A stretch of 64,000 nt of DNA, taken from NCBI RefSeq assembly GCF_018327685.1, contig NZ_BNEL01000001.1, positions 4,278,001 through 4,342,000 on the forward strand, written 5' to 3'. This DNA is from Streptomyces sp. TS71-3. Lineage in GTDB: Bacteria; Actinomycetota; Actinomycetes; Streptomycetales; Streptomycetaceae. Numbering within the stretch: the stretch's first letter is position 1; every line of letters starts with the position of its first letter. Below the pieces are notes generated by a model. It saw only the letters and a program-made list of their open reading frames with translations. It did no database searches and had not been told where the DNA came from. The translations under genes were made by a program, and so were the position numbers. This document shows positions 1-8,900 of the stretch, in pieces.

Positions 1-207
1 GGCCAGCCGCCGTTCGAGCTCCTTCGCGATCCCGCGCGCCCGCGGCCCTCGCAGGCCGCGCACCAGGATGTGCAGGCGGCCGCCCGTGAAGCTCAGCACG
101 CGGGAGCGTGCGGTGGCCGCGGATCCGGCGGTGGCCGCAGGCGGTCGGGCGTTCCGTGCGGCGCCCGTGAGCAACCCGTTCAGCACCCCGATTCCCGGGA
201 CCTTCAT
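1..207 (-). CDS. N-terminus of a probable cation/heavy-metal P-type ATPase (partial)
   Basis: The first 69 codons of a minus-strand gene that runs off the left edge, starting at an ATG at 207. The peptide begins MKVPGIGVLNGLLTGAARNA and later reads VLSFTGGRLHILVRGLRG. The second stretch resembles the degenerate metal-binding-like N-terminus (GRxHIxVRG) of actinobacterial CtpI/CtpH-type P-type ATPases, which pump cations across the membrane. None of the defining motifs (TGES, CPx, DKTGT) lies inside the window, so the call rests only on the N-terminal pattern and on the divergent small membrane protein, a common neighbour of such ATPases. The 191-bp gap to that neighbour holds an AT-rich patch that may be a shared promoter. 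Confidence 0.45.
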   Translation of the reverse strand, partial: MKVPGIGVLNGLLTGAARNARPPAATAGSAATARSRVLSFTGGRLHILVRGLRGPRARGIAKELERRLA

Positions 208-254
208 GGATCACCACCCACACCTCGCCGACAAGCGAAGCGTACCGGCACATG

Positions 255-276
255 AACTCTATGTAATTTTATATGC
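255..276. promoter_or_regulatory. AT-rich divergent promoter patch
   Basis: Positions 255-276 are strongly AT-rich (core ATGTAATTTTATATG) in an otherwise more than 70% GC region. They lie between the minus-strand ATPase start (207) and the plus-strand small gene (399). This is where divergent promoters or a metal-sensor operator would be expected. No perfect dyad was found, so the assignment is inference. Confidence 0.3.
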
Positions 277-398
277 CTGTTTGCACCCGTTTGGCTCCGG
301 TACGCGAGAAAGTGAGGCGTTGCCCGGACCATGGGGAGGGATGTTGCCCGGTCCACGCGGGGGAGACGGGGGAGACGCGACAGGAGGAGGCGAGCCGT

Positions 399-842
399 AT
401 GACGAGCACCGCGAGCACATCAGGGAAGAAGAAGGCGAGGGGCGAGGCCCGGACGCGCACGAGCGGCCCCCGGAAGTCCGCACCCGCCACGCGCGAGAAG
501 TCCAAGGCCACCGCCCGCAGCACGAGCGCCCGCAGCACCAGCGCCCGCGCCACGAGCGCCCGGGCCCGGGCCCGGAGCAAGGAGCCCGAGGAGCAGGGGC
601 CGCACGTGCACATGGCACACCCCTCGGTCCCCGTCCCGTACCTGACCAGGGAGGACCTGACCGCGGGCATGCAGGCGGCCCGGTCGGGCATGCCGGGCGT
701 CAAGCTGCCACCGCCCGAGCGGCTGGCCTTCTACGGCGGTCTCGGCGCGCTCGCCGTCGTCGGAGCGGTCGAATGGCCGGTGGCCGCGGCCATCGGCGTG
801 GCGACCGTGGTCGCCCGGCGGGGGCGCCGCTCCAGCGAGTGA
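399..842 (+). CDS. Small basic, histone H1-like protein with C-terminal membrane anchor
   Basis: 147 residues from ATG 399, chosen because AGGAGG lies just upstream (383-388). An in-frame extension to 273 has no ribosome binding site. Residues about 8-65 are Lys/Arg/Ser/Ala/Thr-rich with repeated STSAR/ATSAR units, as in H1-like tails. Residues about 113-141 form one hydrophobic helix followed by RRGRR, so the basic tail is probably cytoplasmic. No enzyme motif is visible and I do not recognise a named family. It is divergent from the probable P-type ATPase, so a role as a membrane-anchored partner or metal chaperone for the pump is possible but unproven. Confidence 0.7.
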   Translation: MTSTASTSGKKKARGEARTRTSGPRKSAPATREKSKATARSTSARSTSARATSARARARSKEPEEQGPHVHMAHPSVPVPYLTREDLTAGMQAARSGMPGVKLPPPERLAFYGGLGALAVVGAVEWPVAAAIGVATVVARRGRRSSE

Positions 843-1152
843 GGCCGGCCGGTGGGCGTGAGCGGGGGGCCGCACACCGGCATCAGGACGTGAGCGGAAC
901 GTGCCCGTGCGCGCAGAGGCGTGCGCGGGCGCGGCCTGTCGGGCCCACGGGAGCCGGGCATCTTCGCGCACCGGAGCACGGGCCACCGGGCGGGAGCTGG
1001 GCCGCTGCCCGTCATGCGCGGCCACGGGCCGGGATGCTGCCGGTCGTGCACGCCAGGGGCTGGACCGCTGCCGGTCTGCGCGCTCAGGGGCTGAGGGGGC
1101 TGGTGGGCCCGCTGCCGGTCATGCCCGGCGCCGCCCCTGGCGGCGTGCGCCA
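843..1152. other. Convergent intergenic region, no gene seen
   Basis: 310 bp between the end of the basic-protein gene and the end of the AraC regulator. I see no coding signal. The part from about 1003 to 1130 holds three to four degenerate copies of a GCTGCCGGTC(A/G)TGC-like phrase spaced 30-55 bp apart. No strong terminator hairpin was identified. Confidence 0.4.
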
Positions 1153-2016
1153 TTATCGCCCGCCGCCCATGTGCAGCGCCGCACGGTAAGCAGCCGGGGT
1201 GACGCCGTAGGTCCGGGCGAACCACCGGGTGAGGTGGGCCTGGTCCGCGAAGCCGGTCTCGGCGGCCGCGGTCGACGGCGCCACGCCCTGGGCCAGGAGC
1301 GCACGGGCGCGGCGCAACCGCAGATCGCGCTGGTAGTCGCTGGGCGCGAAGCCGTACGCCGAGCGGAAGCCCCGGTACAACGCGAAGCGGCTGCAACCGG
1401 CCACCTGGGCCAGCTCGTCGGCGGTGACGTTCTCGGCGAACCGCCGGCGCAGCAGACCGCGGGCCCGTGCCATGGCGCCCGCGTCCACGCGTCCGCGCGG
1501 CTCGGGCGGGCGTGCCGGGCGCATGGCGGCGTCACGGGTCAGGGCCAGCACGGCGGCGGTGAGGCGCTCCTCGACGACCAGCCGGGGCGCGTTGCCGGCC
1601 ACGGCGGTGTGGAGGCGGGCGACGGCGCGGGCCAGGGAGGGCCTGTCCACCACCGGGGCGTCGAAGAGCGGCAGCCCGGCTCTGCCGGCGGAGGCGTCCG
1701 CGAGAACCTCCCGGAGCAGATCCTCGCCGAGATGGAGCATCCGGTAGCGGTATCCGCGGCCCGCGGCCGACTGCCCGTCGTGCGGGTCGTCCGGATTGAA
1801 CGCCATGACCAGTCCCGCCGGGCTGACGTGCCGCTCTCCCCTGCACACGAAGGACTGGGCACCGTCGTCGGTGACCCCGAAGGAGTACGTGTCGTGGGCG
1901 TGCATCGGATAGGCGTACCGCTTGAAGCGGGCGTGCATGGCCTCCAGCGCGAGCCCGGGGACCCGCCAGTAGGCCGCGCGCTCCGCGGAAGACGTCATCT
2001 GCCCATGGTGCCGCAC
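1153..2016 (-). CDS. AraC family transcriptional regulator
   Basis: 287 residues (281 if ATG 1998 is used). Residues about 15-90 form an AraC-type cupin effector domain, with HAHDTYSFGV carrying cupin histidines and FNPDDPHDG. Two helix-turn-helix motifs fill residues about 180-282: DELAQVAGCSRFALYRGFRS, then TAAAETGFADQAHLTRWFAR followed by GVTPAAYR, the classical C-terminal AraC signature. GTG 2016 has GGAGG 11 bp upstream, ATG 1998 has only a weak site, so both starts are possible. It is divergent from the MerB-like gene, with 93 bp between starts, and may control it. The effector is unknown. Confidence 0.88.
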   Translation of the reverse strand: MRHHGQMTSSAERAAYWRVPGLALEAMHARFKRYAYPMHAHDTYSFGVTDDGAQSFVCRGERHVSPAGLVMAFNPDDPHDGQSAAGRGYRYRMLHLGEDLLREVLADASAGRAGLPLFDAPVVDRPSLARAVARLHTAVAGNAPRLVVEERLTAAVLALTRDAAMRPARPPEPRGRVDAGAMARARGLLRRRFAENVTADELAQVAGCSRFALYRGFRSAYGFAPSDYQRDLRLRRARALLAQGVAPSTAAAETGFADQAHLTRWFARTYGVTPAAYRAALHMGGGR

Positions 2017-2109
2017 GAGCGTTCAAGCCTCCGGCGTCCTTGATGCGCACTCTGGACACCGTCAGCTCGACCAGCGGAGACAACCTCGACCAGCGGAGGC
2101 ATCACAGCA

Positions 2110-2817
2110 ATGATCGGGAACGACTCGACGGCGGCGGCGAGCCCGTACGGGACCGAGCGGGTCCGCCTGGCCGTCTACACCGGATTCGCGGACACGGGCC
2201 GCGCTCCTGGCGTGCCGGACCTCGCCGCGCTCACCGGACTCGACCCGGACCAGGTGCGTGAGGGGCTGGGCACCCTCCACGAACGTCATGACGTGGTCCT
2301 GGACCCGAAGGACGCGGACCGGATCGTGATGGCCCACCCCTTCGCGTCCGTGCCGTTCGGCTTCTCCGTCATGGGGGCGCGCACGCTGTGGTGGGGCGGC
2401 TGCGCCTGGGACTCGTTCGCCATCCCCCACGTGCTCCGGGAGGACGCCGACGCCGTCGTCGCCACCCGCTGTCCGGCCTGCGACACCCCGCACGCCTGGG
2501 TGGTCGGCCGGGGCGCGCCCCCGCCCGGCGACCAGGTGGCCCACTTCCTCACCCCCATGCACCGGGTCTGGGACGACGTCGTCCACGCCTGCGGCAACCA
2601 GCGGCTGTTCTGCTCCACCGCCTGCGTCGACGCCTGGCTGCGGCGGACGGGCCGTGAGCGCGGCTACGTCATGGATCTGGGCACCCTGTGGCGCCTGGCC
2701 CGCGGCTGGTACGCCGGACGCCTGGACCCCGGCTACGCCCGCCGCGACCCCGCCTCCTCCGCCGCCTACTTCGCCGAGGTCGGCCTGCACGGACCCTTCT
2801 GGGGGCTGCCCGACTGA
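2110..2817 (+). CDS. Alkylmercury lyase (MerB) family protein
   Basis: 235 residues. MerB enzymes split carbon-mercury bonds by protonolysis, using two cysteines and an aspartate. Here WWGGCAWDSFAIP gives Cys98 and Asp101, matching the C-x-x-D pair (Cys96/Asp99) of E. coli MerB. Cys161 in HACGNQRLFC matches Cys159. The N-terminal 80 residues fit the winged-helix-like MerB domain (LAALTGLDPDQVREGLGTLH). Extra cysteines occur as CPAC (121-124) and CSTAC (168-172). There is no merA, merR or transport gene nearby; the only neighbour is a divergent AraC regulator. Family membership and active-site residues are clear; activity on organomercurials is inferred. Confidence 0.82.
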   Translation: MIGNDSTAAASPYGTERVRLAVYTGFADTGRAPGVPDLAALTGLDPDQVREGLGTLHERHDVVLDPKDADRIVMAHPFASVPFGFSVMGARTLWWGGCAWDSFAIPHVLREDADAVVATRCPACDTPHAWVVGRGAPPPGDQVAHFLTPMHRVWDDVVHACGNQRLFCSTACVDAWLRRTGRERGYVMDLGTLWRLARGWYAGRLDPGYARRDPASSAAYFAEVGLHGPFWGLPD

Positions 2818-2858
2818 GGCCCGACGGACCCTTCTGGGGACTGCCCGACTGAGGCCCG
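2791..2858 (+). repeat. 35-bp tandem duplication spanning the MerB-like stop codon
   Basis: The block 2791-2823, which contains the last codons and stop of the MerB-like gene, is repeated at 2826-2858 with one mismatch and a 35-bp period. The second copy lies just after the stop and is untranslated. Likely cause is replication slippage or a recombination scar next to the gene debris that follows. Confidence 0.85.
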
Positions 2859-2920
2859 GATCCGCGGGCCTGGCGAGTTACCGGGCGCGCGGAGGGCACA
2901 CCGAGCGGCGCCGGCGTCAG

Positions 2921-3030
2921 GCCGTCGACTCCGACCCGGCCTCCGCGTTCCTCACCATCCAGGCGTTCCTGCGGGTGATGCTGGAACGCGGCAGCGGCTC
3001 GGTCGTCACGATGTCCTCCCACGGTCGGTC
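2921..3030 (+). pseudogene. Internal fragment of a short-chain dehydrogenase
   Basis: Translating from 2921 gives a peptide containing SAFLTIQAFLRVMLERGSGS and VVTMSSHGR. This is the conserved stretch around the catalytic serine strand of classical SDR enzymes (fabG-like). There is no Rossmann glycine motif upstream and no YxxxK downstream, so only about 37 codons survive. It has no start codon or ribosome site of its own and lies between the MerB-like gene and the truncated hydrolase. It is debris, not a gene. Confidence 0.6.
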
Positions 3031-3033
3031 CGG

Positions 3034-4734
3034 TCAGCGGGGGAACGGCCCGCGCCGCGGCCCCGCCTCGCCCTCGGGCGGCCGGGGCACGAACGGCAGG
3101 AGCAGGTACGGCTCCTCGCCGGGCGCCGCGTGGAGCGTGGTGGTGCCGCCGAAGACGTCCGCGGGCCGATCGGCCTGGTCGGTGTGGAGGAACATGCCGT
3201 GGCCCTTCATCGGCACCCCGTACGTGCTGGGCCAGGGGCCGTCGCCGGGCATCTCGAAGTCCCGGCCCTGGACGGTGACCGCGATCCGGTACCCGGCCGG
3301 GACCACCACCGACGTCGGCCAGATCTCCACGTCCAGCGGCACGGCCTCTCCCGGCGTCAGCGGTGCCGCCACGTCGTGCGGGTGCCAGGGCCGGTACGGG
3401 AGGCTGCGCTCCGGGTCCGTCGCGCGGTGCGAGGCGCGCAGCCACCCCGCCCCGATCACCCCGGCCGGGTCGAGCGCCGAGACGAAGGTGACGTCGGCGC
3501 CGTCCGGATCGAGGACGCGCAGCGTCAGGAAGACGTCCGCGTCGGCCGTCGTCGACGAGATCACCAGCCGCGCGGCGGCCGGCCCGGTGATCTCGGTCTC
3601 CTCCTCCAGCGGTTCGGTGAGGAAGGTCAGGCCGTCGCCGAGCGCCTCGAAGTCCGCCCGCGCGCCGCGTGCCGGCGGCTCGCCGGTCAGCGCGCCGGCC
3701 TCCAGGTCCAGGTAGAGCCTGGTCCACCGGGTCCTCGCGAGGGGCCACTCCTGCTCCGCCCGCGGCTCGAAACTGCCGTCCACATGGCGCACGTTGAGCA
3801 CGACGGGCGGCTGCGTGTCCCAGCCGGTGTCCTCAGCCTTGAGCAGGTGGCCGAAGAAGCGCTTCTGGAGCGCGACACCGTAGTCCGTGTAGAACTCGGC
3901 GAAGTGTTCGAGGCCGTGGATCTCCAGCCACTTGCCGGCCGACGAGGCGCGCACGTAGCCCTCGGTGTTCCCGCGGGTGTGCAGGTGGTGCGCCCAGTTG
4001 CCGGCCGACAGCACCGGCACGGTGATCTTCTCCAACTCGGGGGAGCGGTCGCGGTAGTAGGCGTCGTCGAAGGGGTGGGCGAGCAGCCCGGCCGGTGAGT
4101 CCTCCCGGTTCCGCTCCAGTTCCTCAGCGGTCAGGGTCGCCGGTCCGGCGACCGGCAGGCCGGTGACGGGGTTGCGTGTGCCCCGGTCGCCGACGCCGTG
4201 CTGCACGGAGGAGACCTGCACCGGGTACCAGATCGAGGTGAAGACGTTGAGGATGCCCGCGTGGTGGGTGAACTCCCGGTAGTAGTCGCTCGCGCCCTCC
4301 CACGGGCAGATGGCGGCGAGGTGGGGCGGGTTCAGGGCGGCCACCTGCCACTGGTTGGCGGCGTAGTAGGAGATGCCGAGCAGCCCCACCTTGCCGTTGC
4401 TCCACGGCTGCACGCCCGCCCACTCGATGCACTCGTAGTAGTCCCGGGTCTCCCGCGGCGAGAAGATGTCCAGCCGGCCCGGCGAGCGGCCGGAGCCCCG
4501 CGAGTCGACGCGCACGCACACGTACCCGTCCGGGACCCACTTCTCCGGGTCCGCGGTCTCCCAGTTCTGGTAGGCGTTGCTCGAACCCGCCACGGCGTCC
4601 GGGTACTTGCGGGCCAGCGGCCCCCACATGCCCGGGAAGCCCTCCTGGAAGGCGAGCTGGGGTCTGGTCTCCGCGGCCACGGCTCTCGTCCAGGGCAGCG
4701 GGGGCCTGTACGCCGTGCGCGTGCTGCTCGGCAT
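3034..4734 (-). pseudogene. CocE/NonD (X-Pro dipeptidyl-peptidase type) hydrolase, 5'-truncated
   Basis: An open frame of 566 codons. From residue 27 (position 4656) it matches the CocE/NonD alpha/beta-hydrolases: VCVRVDSRGSGRSPG, the nucleophile elbow GLLGISYYAANQWQ, HGLEHFAEFY near the expected catalytic histidine, and a C-terminal jelly-roll domain (from about 330) ending GTTTLHAAPGEEPYLLLPFV. The family's N-terminal strands (VPMRDGVxLAADVYRP region, roughly 60 residues) are missing. The first 26 codons of the open frame lie antisense to an MFS fragment, so the 5' end was lost at a rearrangement at 4650-4660. Native start and promoter are gone. It could still be made from ATG 4734 but is probably inactive. 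Confidence 0.75.
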
Positions 4735-5265
4735 CGCCGAGGCGGGCTTCTACCCCGGTGTGCTGCTCTACCTGATGCTCTGGTTCCCCACCCGCTACCG
4801 AGGGCGCATGCTCGCCTTCTTCGTGCTCGGCGGCTCCCTCTCCGGAGTGTTCGGCAACCCGTTGACCGGGCTGATCCTCGACCACACCGACGGCTTCCTC
4901 GGCCTCTCCGGTTGGCGGATGATGTTCGTCCTGGAGGGCCTGCCGGCAATCGTCATCGGCATGGTGGCGTTCTTCGTGCTGCGCGACCACCCCGCAGACG
5001 CCGCCTGGCTCGGCGAACGGGAACGGACCTGGCTCACCGGGGAGCTGTCGGCCGAGCGCTCGGGCGTGCACGGCCACAACGCCCAGGCCGGAAGCTTCCG
5101 CATGATCAAGGACATCCGGGTGGCGATGCTGTCGGCCATCTACTTCTGCAAGAGCGTCGGGCAGTACGGGCTGACCTTCTTCATGCCGCAGATGATCGTG
5201 CTGTTCGAGGCCAACGCCCACCACACCTACTCGCCGACCGAGGTCAGCCTGCTCACCTCCATCCC
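4655..5265 (+). pseudogene. MFS transporter fragment (sugar-acid/phthalate permease type)
   Basis: The frame from about 4655 encodes SWGLVSAATALVQG, LYAVRVLLGIAEAGFYPGVL and LWFPTRYRGRMLAFFVLGGS. These are the TM3-TM4 hallmarks of anion:cation symporters for tartrate, phthalate or galactonate. It continues through TM6 and the central loop to about TM7 (YFCKSVGQYGLTFFMPQMIV) and then breaks near 5265. TM1-2 and TM8-12 are absent, so it cannot work. It is head-to-head with the truncated CocE gene at the same break. Confidence 0.75.
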
Positions 5266-5291
5266 CCACTCGCCGCCGTGCTGGTGGCCCG

Positions 5292-5465
5292 GGCACCTGC
5301 CCCATGGTGGAGTACCTGTTCCGGCACATCCCCGCCCGCCACCACTTCGAGGCGGATCCGCCCGTACCGGTGGACGGCGCGTTCCCCCTGCCGTCCGAAC
5401 CCGGCTTCGGAATCGAACTCGACGACGCGAAGATCGACAGCGTACGGACCTGGCGACCGGCGTAG
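5292..5465 (+). pseudogene. C-terminal fragment of a mandelate racemase/dehydratase (enolase superfamily)
   Basis: The frame GTCPMVEYLFRHIPARHHF ... PGFGIELDDAKIDSVR ends at TAG 5463. It resembles the C-terminal tail of sugar-acid dehydratases of the enolase superfamily (MVEY near the barrel end, then PGLGIELD). Only about 57 codons remain and the catalytic barrel is missing. Next to the sugar-acid-type MFS fragment, it suggests that a sugar-acid catabolic locus was broken up here. From 5466 to 5583 a further open stretch shows no recognisable domain. Confidence 0.6.
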
Positions 5466-5646
5466 CCGACGGACCCCGGGGCCCCGGGCGGGGCACCGCC
5501 CGGGGTCCCGCGTGCGGCACGACGAGTTCACCGTCCGGACGGAGGGCCACGCCGGGCTGCACCTCATGCGCCGCGCGCTGTGACCGGCGGTATCCGGGAC
5601 CCGTCCCCACGGATGCCGCTAGATTACGGGTGACGAGGGGTGTGGC

Positions 5647-5952
5647 ATGAGGGTCGAGTTATCAGAGGTCATCGCCGAGCTCCGGGCCGAGCTCTCGGCG
5701 GCGATGCACGCCGGCGACGGCGAGGAGCTGCGTTTCGAACTCGGCCCGGTGGAACTGGAGCTGACCCTGGCGGTGTCCAGGGACGCGGGCCCCTCCGCGA
5801 AGGTGAAGTTCTGGGTGGTCGAGATGGGGGCCGACGCGAAGCTCTCGACGCAGTCGACCCAGCGGATAAGGCTGAGTCTCGAACCGCGCCGGGCAGGCGC
5901 CCCGGACTCCCGCATGATGATCACGGGCGACTCGCTGCCGGGTGAACGGTGA
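5647..5952 (+). CDS. Trypco2 (trypsin co-occurring domain 2) protein
   Basis: 101 residues from ATG 5647, with GAGGGG upstream. The small alpha+beta fold pattern (MRVELSEVIAELRAELSAAM, then ELRFELGPVELELTLAVSRD, then KVKFWVVEMGADA) fits the trypco2 family. Such proteins are encoded beside trypsin-like proteases in predicted NTP-dependent conflict systems and may sense or pair with the protease. The stop overlaps the GTG start of the protease gene by 4 bp (GTGA), so the two are translationally coupled. The biochemical role is unknown. Confidence 0.78.
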   Translation: MRVELSEVIAELRAELSAAMHAGDGEELRFELGPVELELTLAVSRDAGPSAKVKFWVVEMGADAKLSTQSTQRIRLSLEPRRAGAPDSRMMITGDSLPGER

Positions 5953-8900
5953 CGTCGGGGGTGGACGTCCGCCGCGTCGCCGAGATCATCGTCGATGCCG
6001 GGGGCCGTACCCCGCAGCGCGGCTCCGGTTACCGGATCCGCCCGACGGCGGTCCTGACGGCCGCGCACGTGGTGAACGGCGCACGCTCGATCCGCGTGCA
6101 GTTCGACGGTGGCCTCAGGACCGAGTGGGCCGCCGACGCCACCGTGGCCTGGTCGTGCCCGGAGCACGACATCGCCGTCCTGGCCATGGAGGGCCGCGCC
6201 GGGGCCCTGCCCGAGACACCGTTGGGCGGGATCCCCGACGACAGGGTCCTGCGGCTGAAGGCCTTGGCGATCGGTTTCCCGCGGTTCAAACTGCGGTCGG
6301 ACGACGACGGCCGGACGTGGTACCGCGACACCCACCAGGCGGACGGCTCGATCGGGACGGCGTCCAACCGGATGCAGGGCACCCTGGAGGTCAGGGTGGC
6401 GGCGCCGCGCGCCGAGCCGGACGGCGCCGTCTCGCCGTGGGAGGGCATGTCAGGGGCCGCGCTGTGGTGCCGCGACCGGATCGTCGGCGTGCTGGCGCGG
6501 CACTACGGGAAGGAGGGCGACGGCAGCCTGACGGCCTTTCGGGTGGACCGCTGCGTCGCGGCCCTCGGCACCGACGAGCGCCTCCGCCTCGCGGAGCTGG
6601 CCGGGACACCGCGGTCGGGGCCGCTGCCCCCCGTCCTTCCGCCGACCAGGCACGACGTGGTCAGGCGGGTCCACCAGGCGGCCGTCCGCGAGGACTTCGC
6701 GCCCCTGCGACTGCGGGACCGCGAGGAGGAGCTGTCCGACCTGGCGGCGTTCTGCGCGGGCCGGCAGCCCTACGCGTGGGTGCAGGGCGAGGCCTGGGCC
6801 GGGAAGACGGCGCTGCTCTCGTGGTTCGTGCTGAACCCGCCGCCCGGGGTGGAGGTCGCGTCGTTCTTCGTCACCCGGCGCCTGCCCGGCGCGGCCGACG
6901 GCGACGCGTTCACGGCCACGGTCGCGCGGCAGCTCTCCGCGTCGGCGGACGGCGAGTCCGGCAGCGGGGCCGCGTCCCACCGGCGCGGCTGGCTCGCCTC
7001 GCTGTTCGAGTCCGCGGCGTCACGGGCGCGCGGGAACGGCAAGGTGCTGCTGCTCGTCGTCGATGGACTCGACGAGGACAGCGGCGCCCTCGGGGGCGAC
7101 GCCGCCAGCATCGCGGCACTGCTGCCCCGGCACCCGCCGGACAACATGCGGGTACTGGTGTCCAGCCGACCGGACCTCCGCCTGCCGGCCGACGTGCCGG
7201 GCGACCACCCCCTGCGGGCGTGCCCGGTGCGCGAACTCGCCGCGTCCCCGCACGCACGCCGGCTGGAGCACGACGCCTCGACGGAGCTGGCGCACACGCT
7301 GCGGGACACCGGCGTGCGGCGTCAGGTGCTCGGGTTCGTCGCCGCGGCCCGTGGCGGGCTGACCGGCACCGACCTGGGCGAACTCACCGGACACGAACCG
7401 GACGACATCGACGCCCTGCTCCGGGCCGACCTCGGGCACAGCGTCACCGGCCGGTCGTCGGCGACCGGGCAGCTCGCCTACTTCCTCAGCCACGACACGC
7501 TGCAGACCGCGACCGAGCAGAGCCTCAGCACGGAGATCGACGACCTGCGCGACCGGCTGCACCGCTGGGCGGACGGCTACCGGCGGCGCGACTGGCCGGA
7601 CGGCACCCCCGCCTACCTCCTGTACGACTATCCCAACCTGCTCGTGGCCACCAGGGACCTCGCCGGTCTCGCCCGGTGCGCCACCGACCGGGCGCGGCAG
7701 GACATGCTGCGCCGGCGCACCGGCAACGACTTCCTGGCCATCGCCGAGATCGACATGGCCTACCAGCTCAACGTCAGGCAGCACGCCACCGATCTGCCGC
7801 TGGCGCTGCGCCTGGCCCTGTGCCGCGACGAGCTGGCCCGCCGGTACGAGCACATGCCCAGCATCCTGCCGGCCGTGTGGGCCAGGCTCGGCGCGTACGA
7901 ACAGGCCGAGTCGCTCGCCCGGTTGCACGGCGGGGTGTCGCGGTACTGGGCGATCCGGCAGGTCGCCGAGACCATCGCGGAGAACGGCGACCGGCAGCGC
8001 GCCGAGGCCGTCGCCGGGTGGCTCGACGACCACGCGACGCTCGCCGTGGTCGCCGAGGCGGTCGGCGACCACGAGCGGGCCGACCGGATCGCCCTGGACC
8101 CGACCCGGCAGGACAGTGACCTGCTCGGCCGTCTTTCGGTGGCGGCCGAGGAGGCCGGCGACCACGAACGGGCCGAGCTGCTCGCGCGCGCCTGCGGCTA
8201 CCCCTCGCTCACGGCGCGCCGGGCCCTGGCCGCGGCGCGGTGCGGTGACTTCGCGCGGGCCGGGTCGCTGGCCCGGTCCGTGGGTGTCGCCGGCGCCGGC
8301 GACGACGTGCACGCCCGCTGGTACGACGGTGACGACGCCCTCGTCGAGCGGGCCGAGACCCTGGTCGGCGTGGCCGAGGTCGCGGCCGAGCGGGGTGAGC
8401 ACGCGCGGGCGCGGGAACTCACCGCAGCCGCGGGGGAACTCGCGCGCACGATGACCGACCCCGTGGGCCACCAGCAGGTACTCGCCCGGTTGGCGGCCTT
8501 CGACGGCGACTGGGATCGCGTCGAGGACCTGGTGCACGAGGCGGACGAGTTCGACGTCTACCGGTTCGAGTGGCTCGTGGAGCGCATGGCGCGGGCCGGC
8601 GAGTACGACCGGGCGGAAGGCGTCGCCCGGCTGATGCCCGCGGGTGGCTCGCCGGCCTGGAATCCCATCCGGCTCGTCGAGGTCATGGCCGAGAAGGGGG
8701 ACTACCAGCGGGCCGAGCACCTCACCAGATCGCTGCCCAGGGCGTTGGACACCGCAGAGGCCTTCGCCCGGTTGGCCTGGGTCGCCGCCGGCGCGGACGG
8801 GCAGGACAGGGCCCGGCGGTTCATCGCCGGGTGCGAGGGTGCGATGGGCTCGACGGACTGCGCCAGGATCCAGGCCGACGGGCTCATCGCCGTCCTGGAG

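Noticed and set aside
1003..1130. Degenerate GCTGCCGGTC repeats considered as an RNA or regulator array
   Set aside because: Copies are poorly conserved and irregularly spaced in a convergent region.
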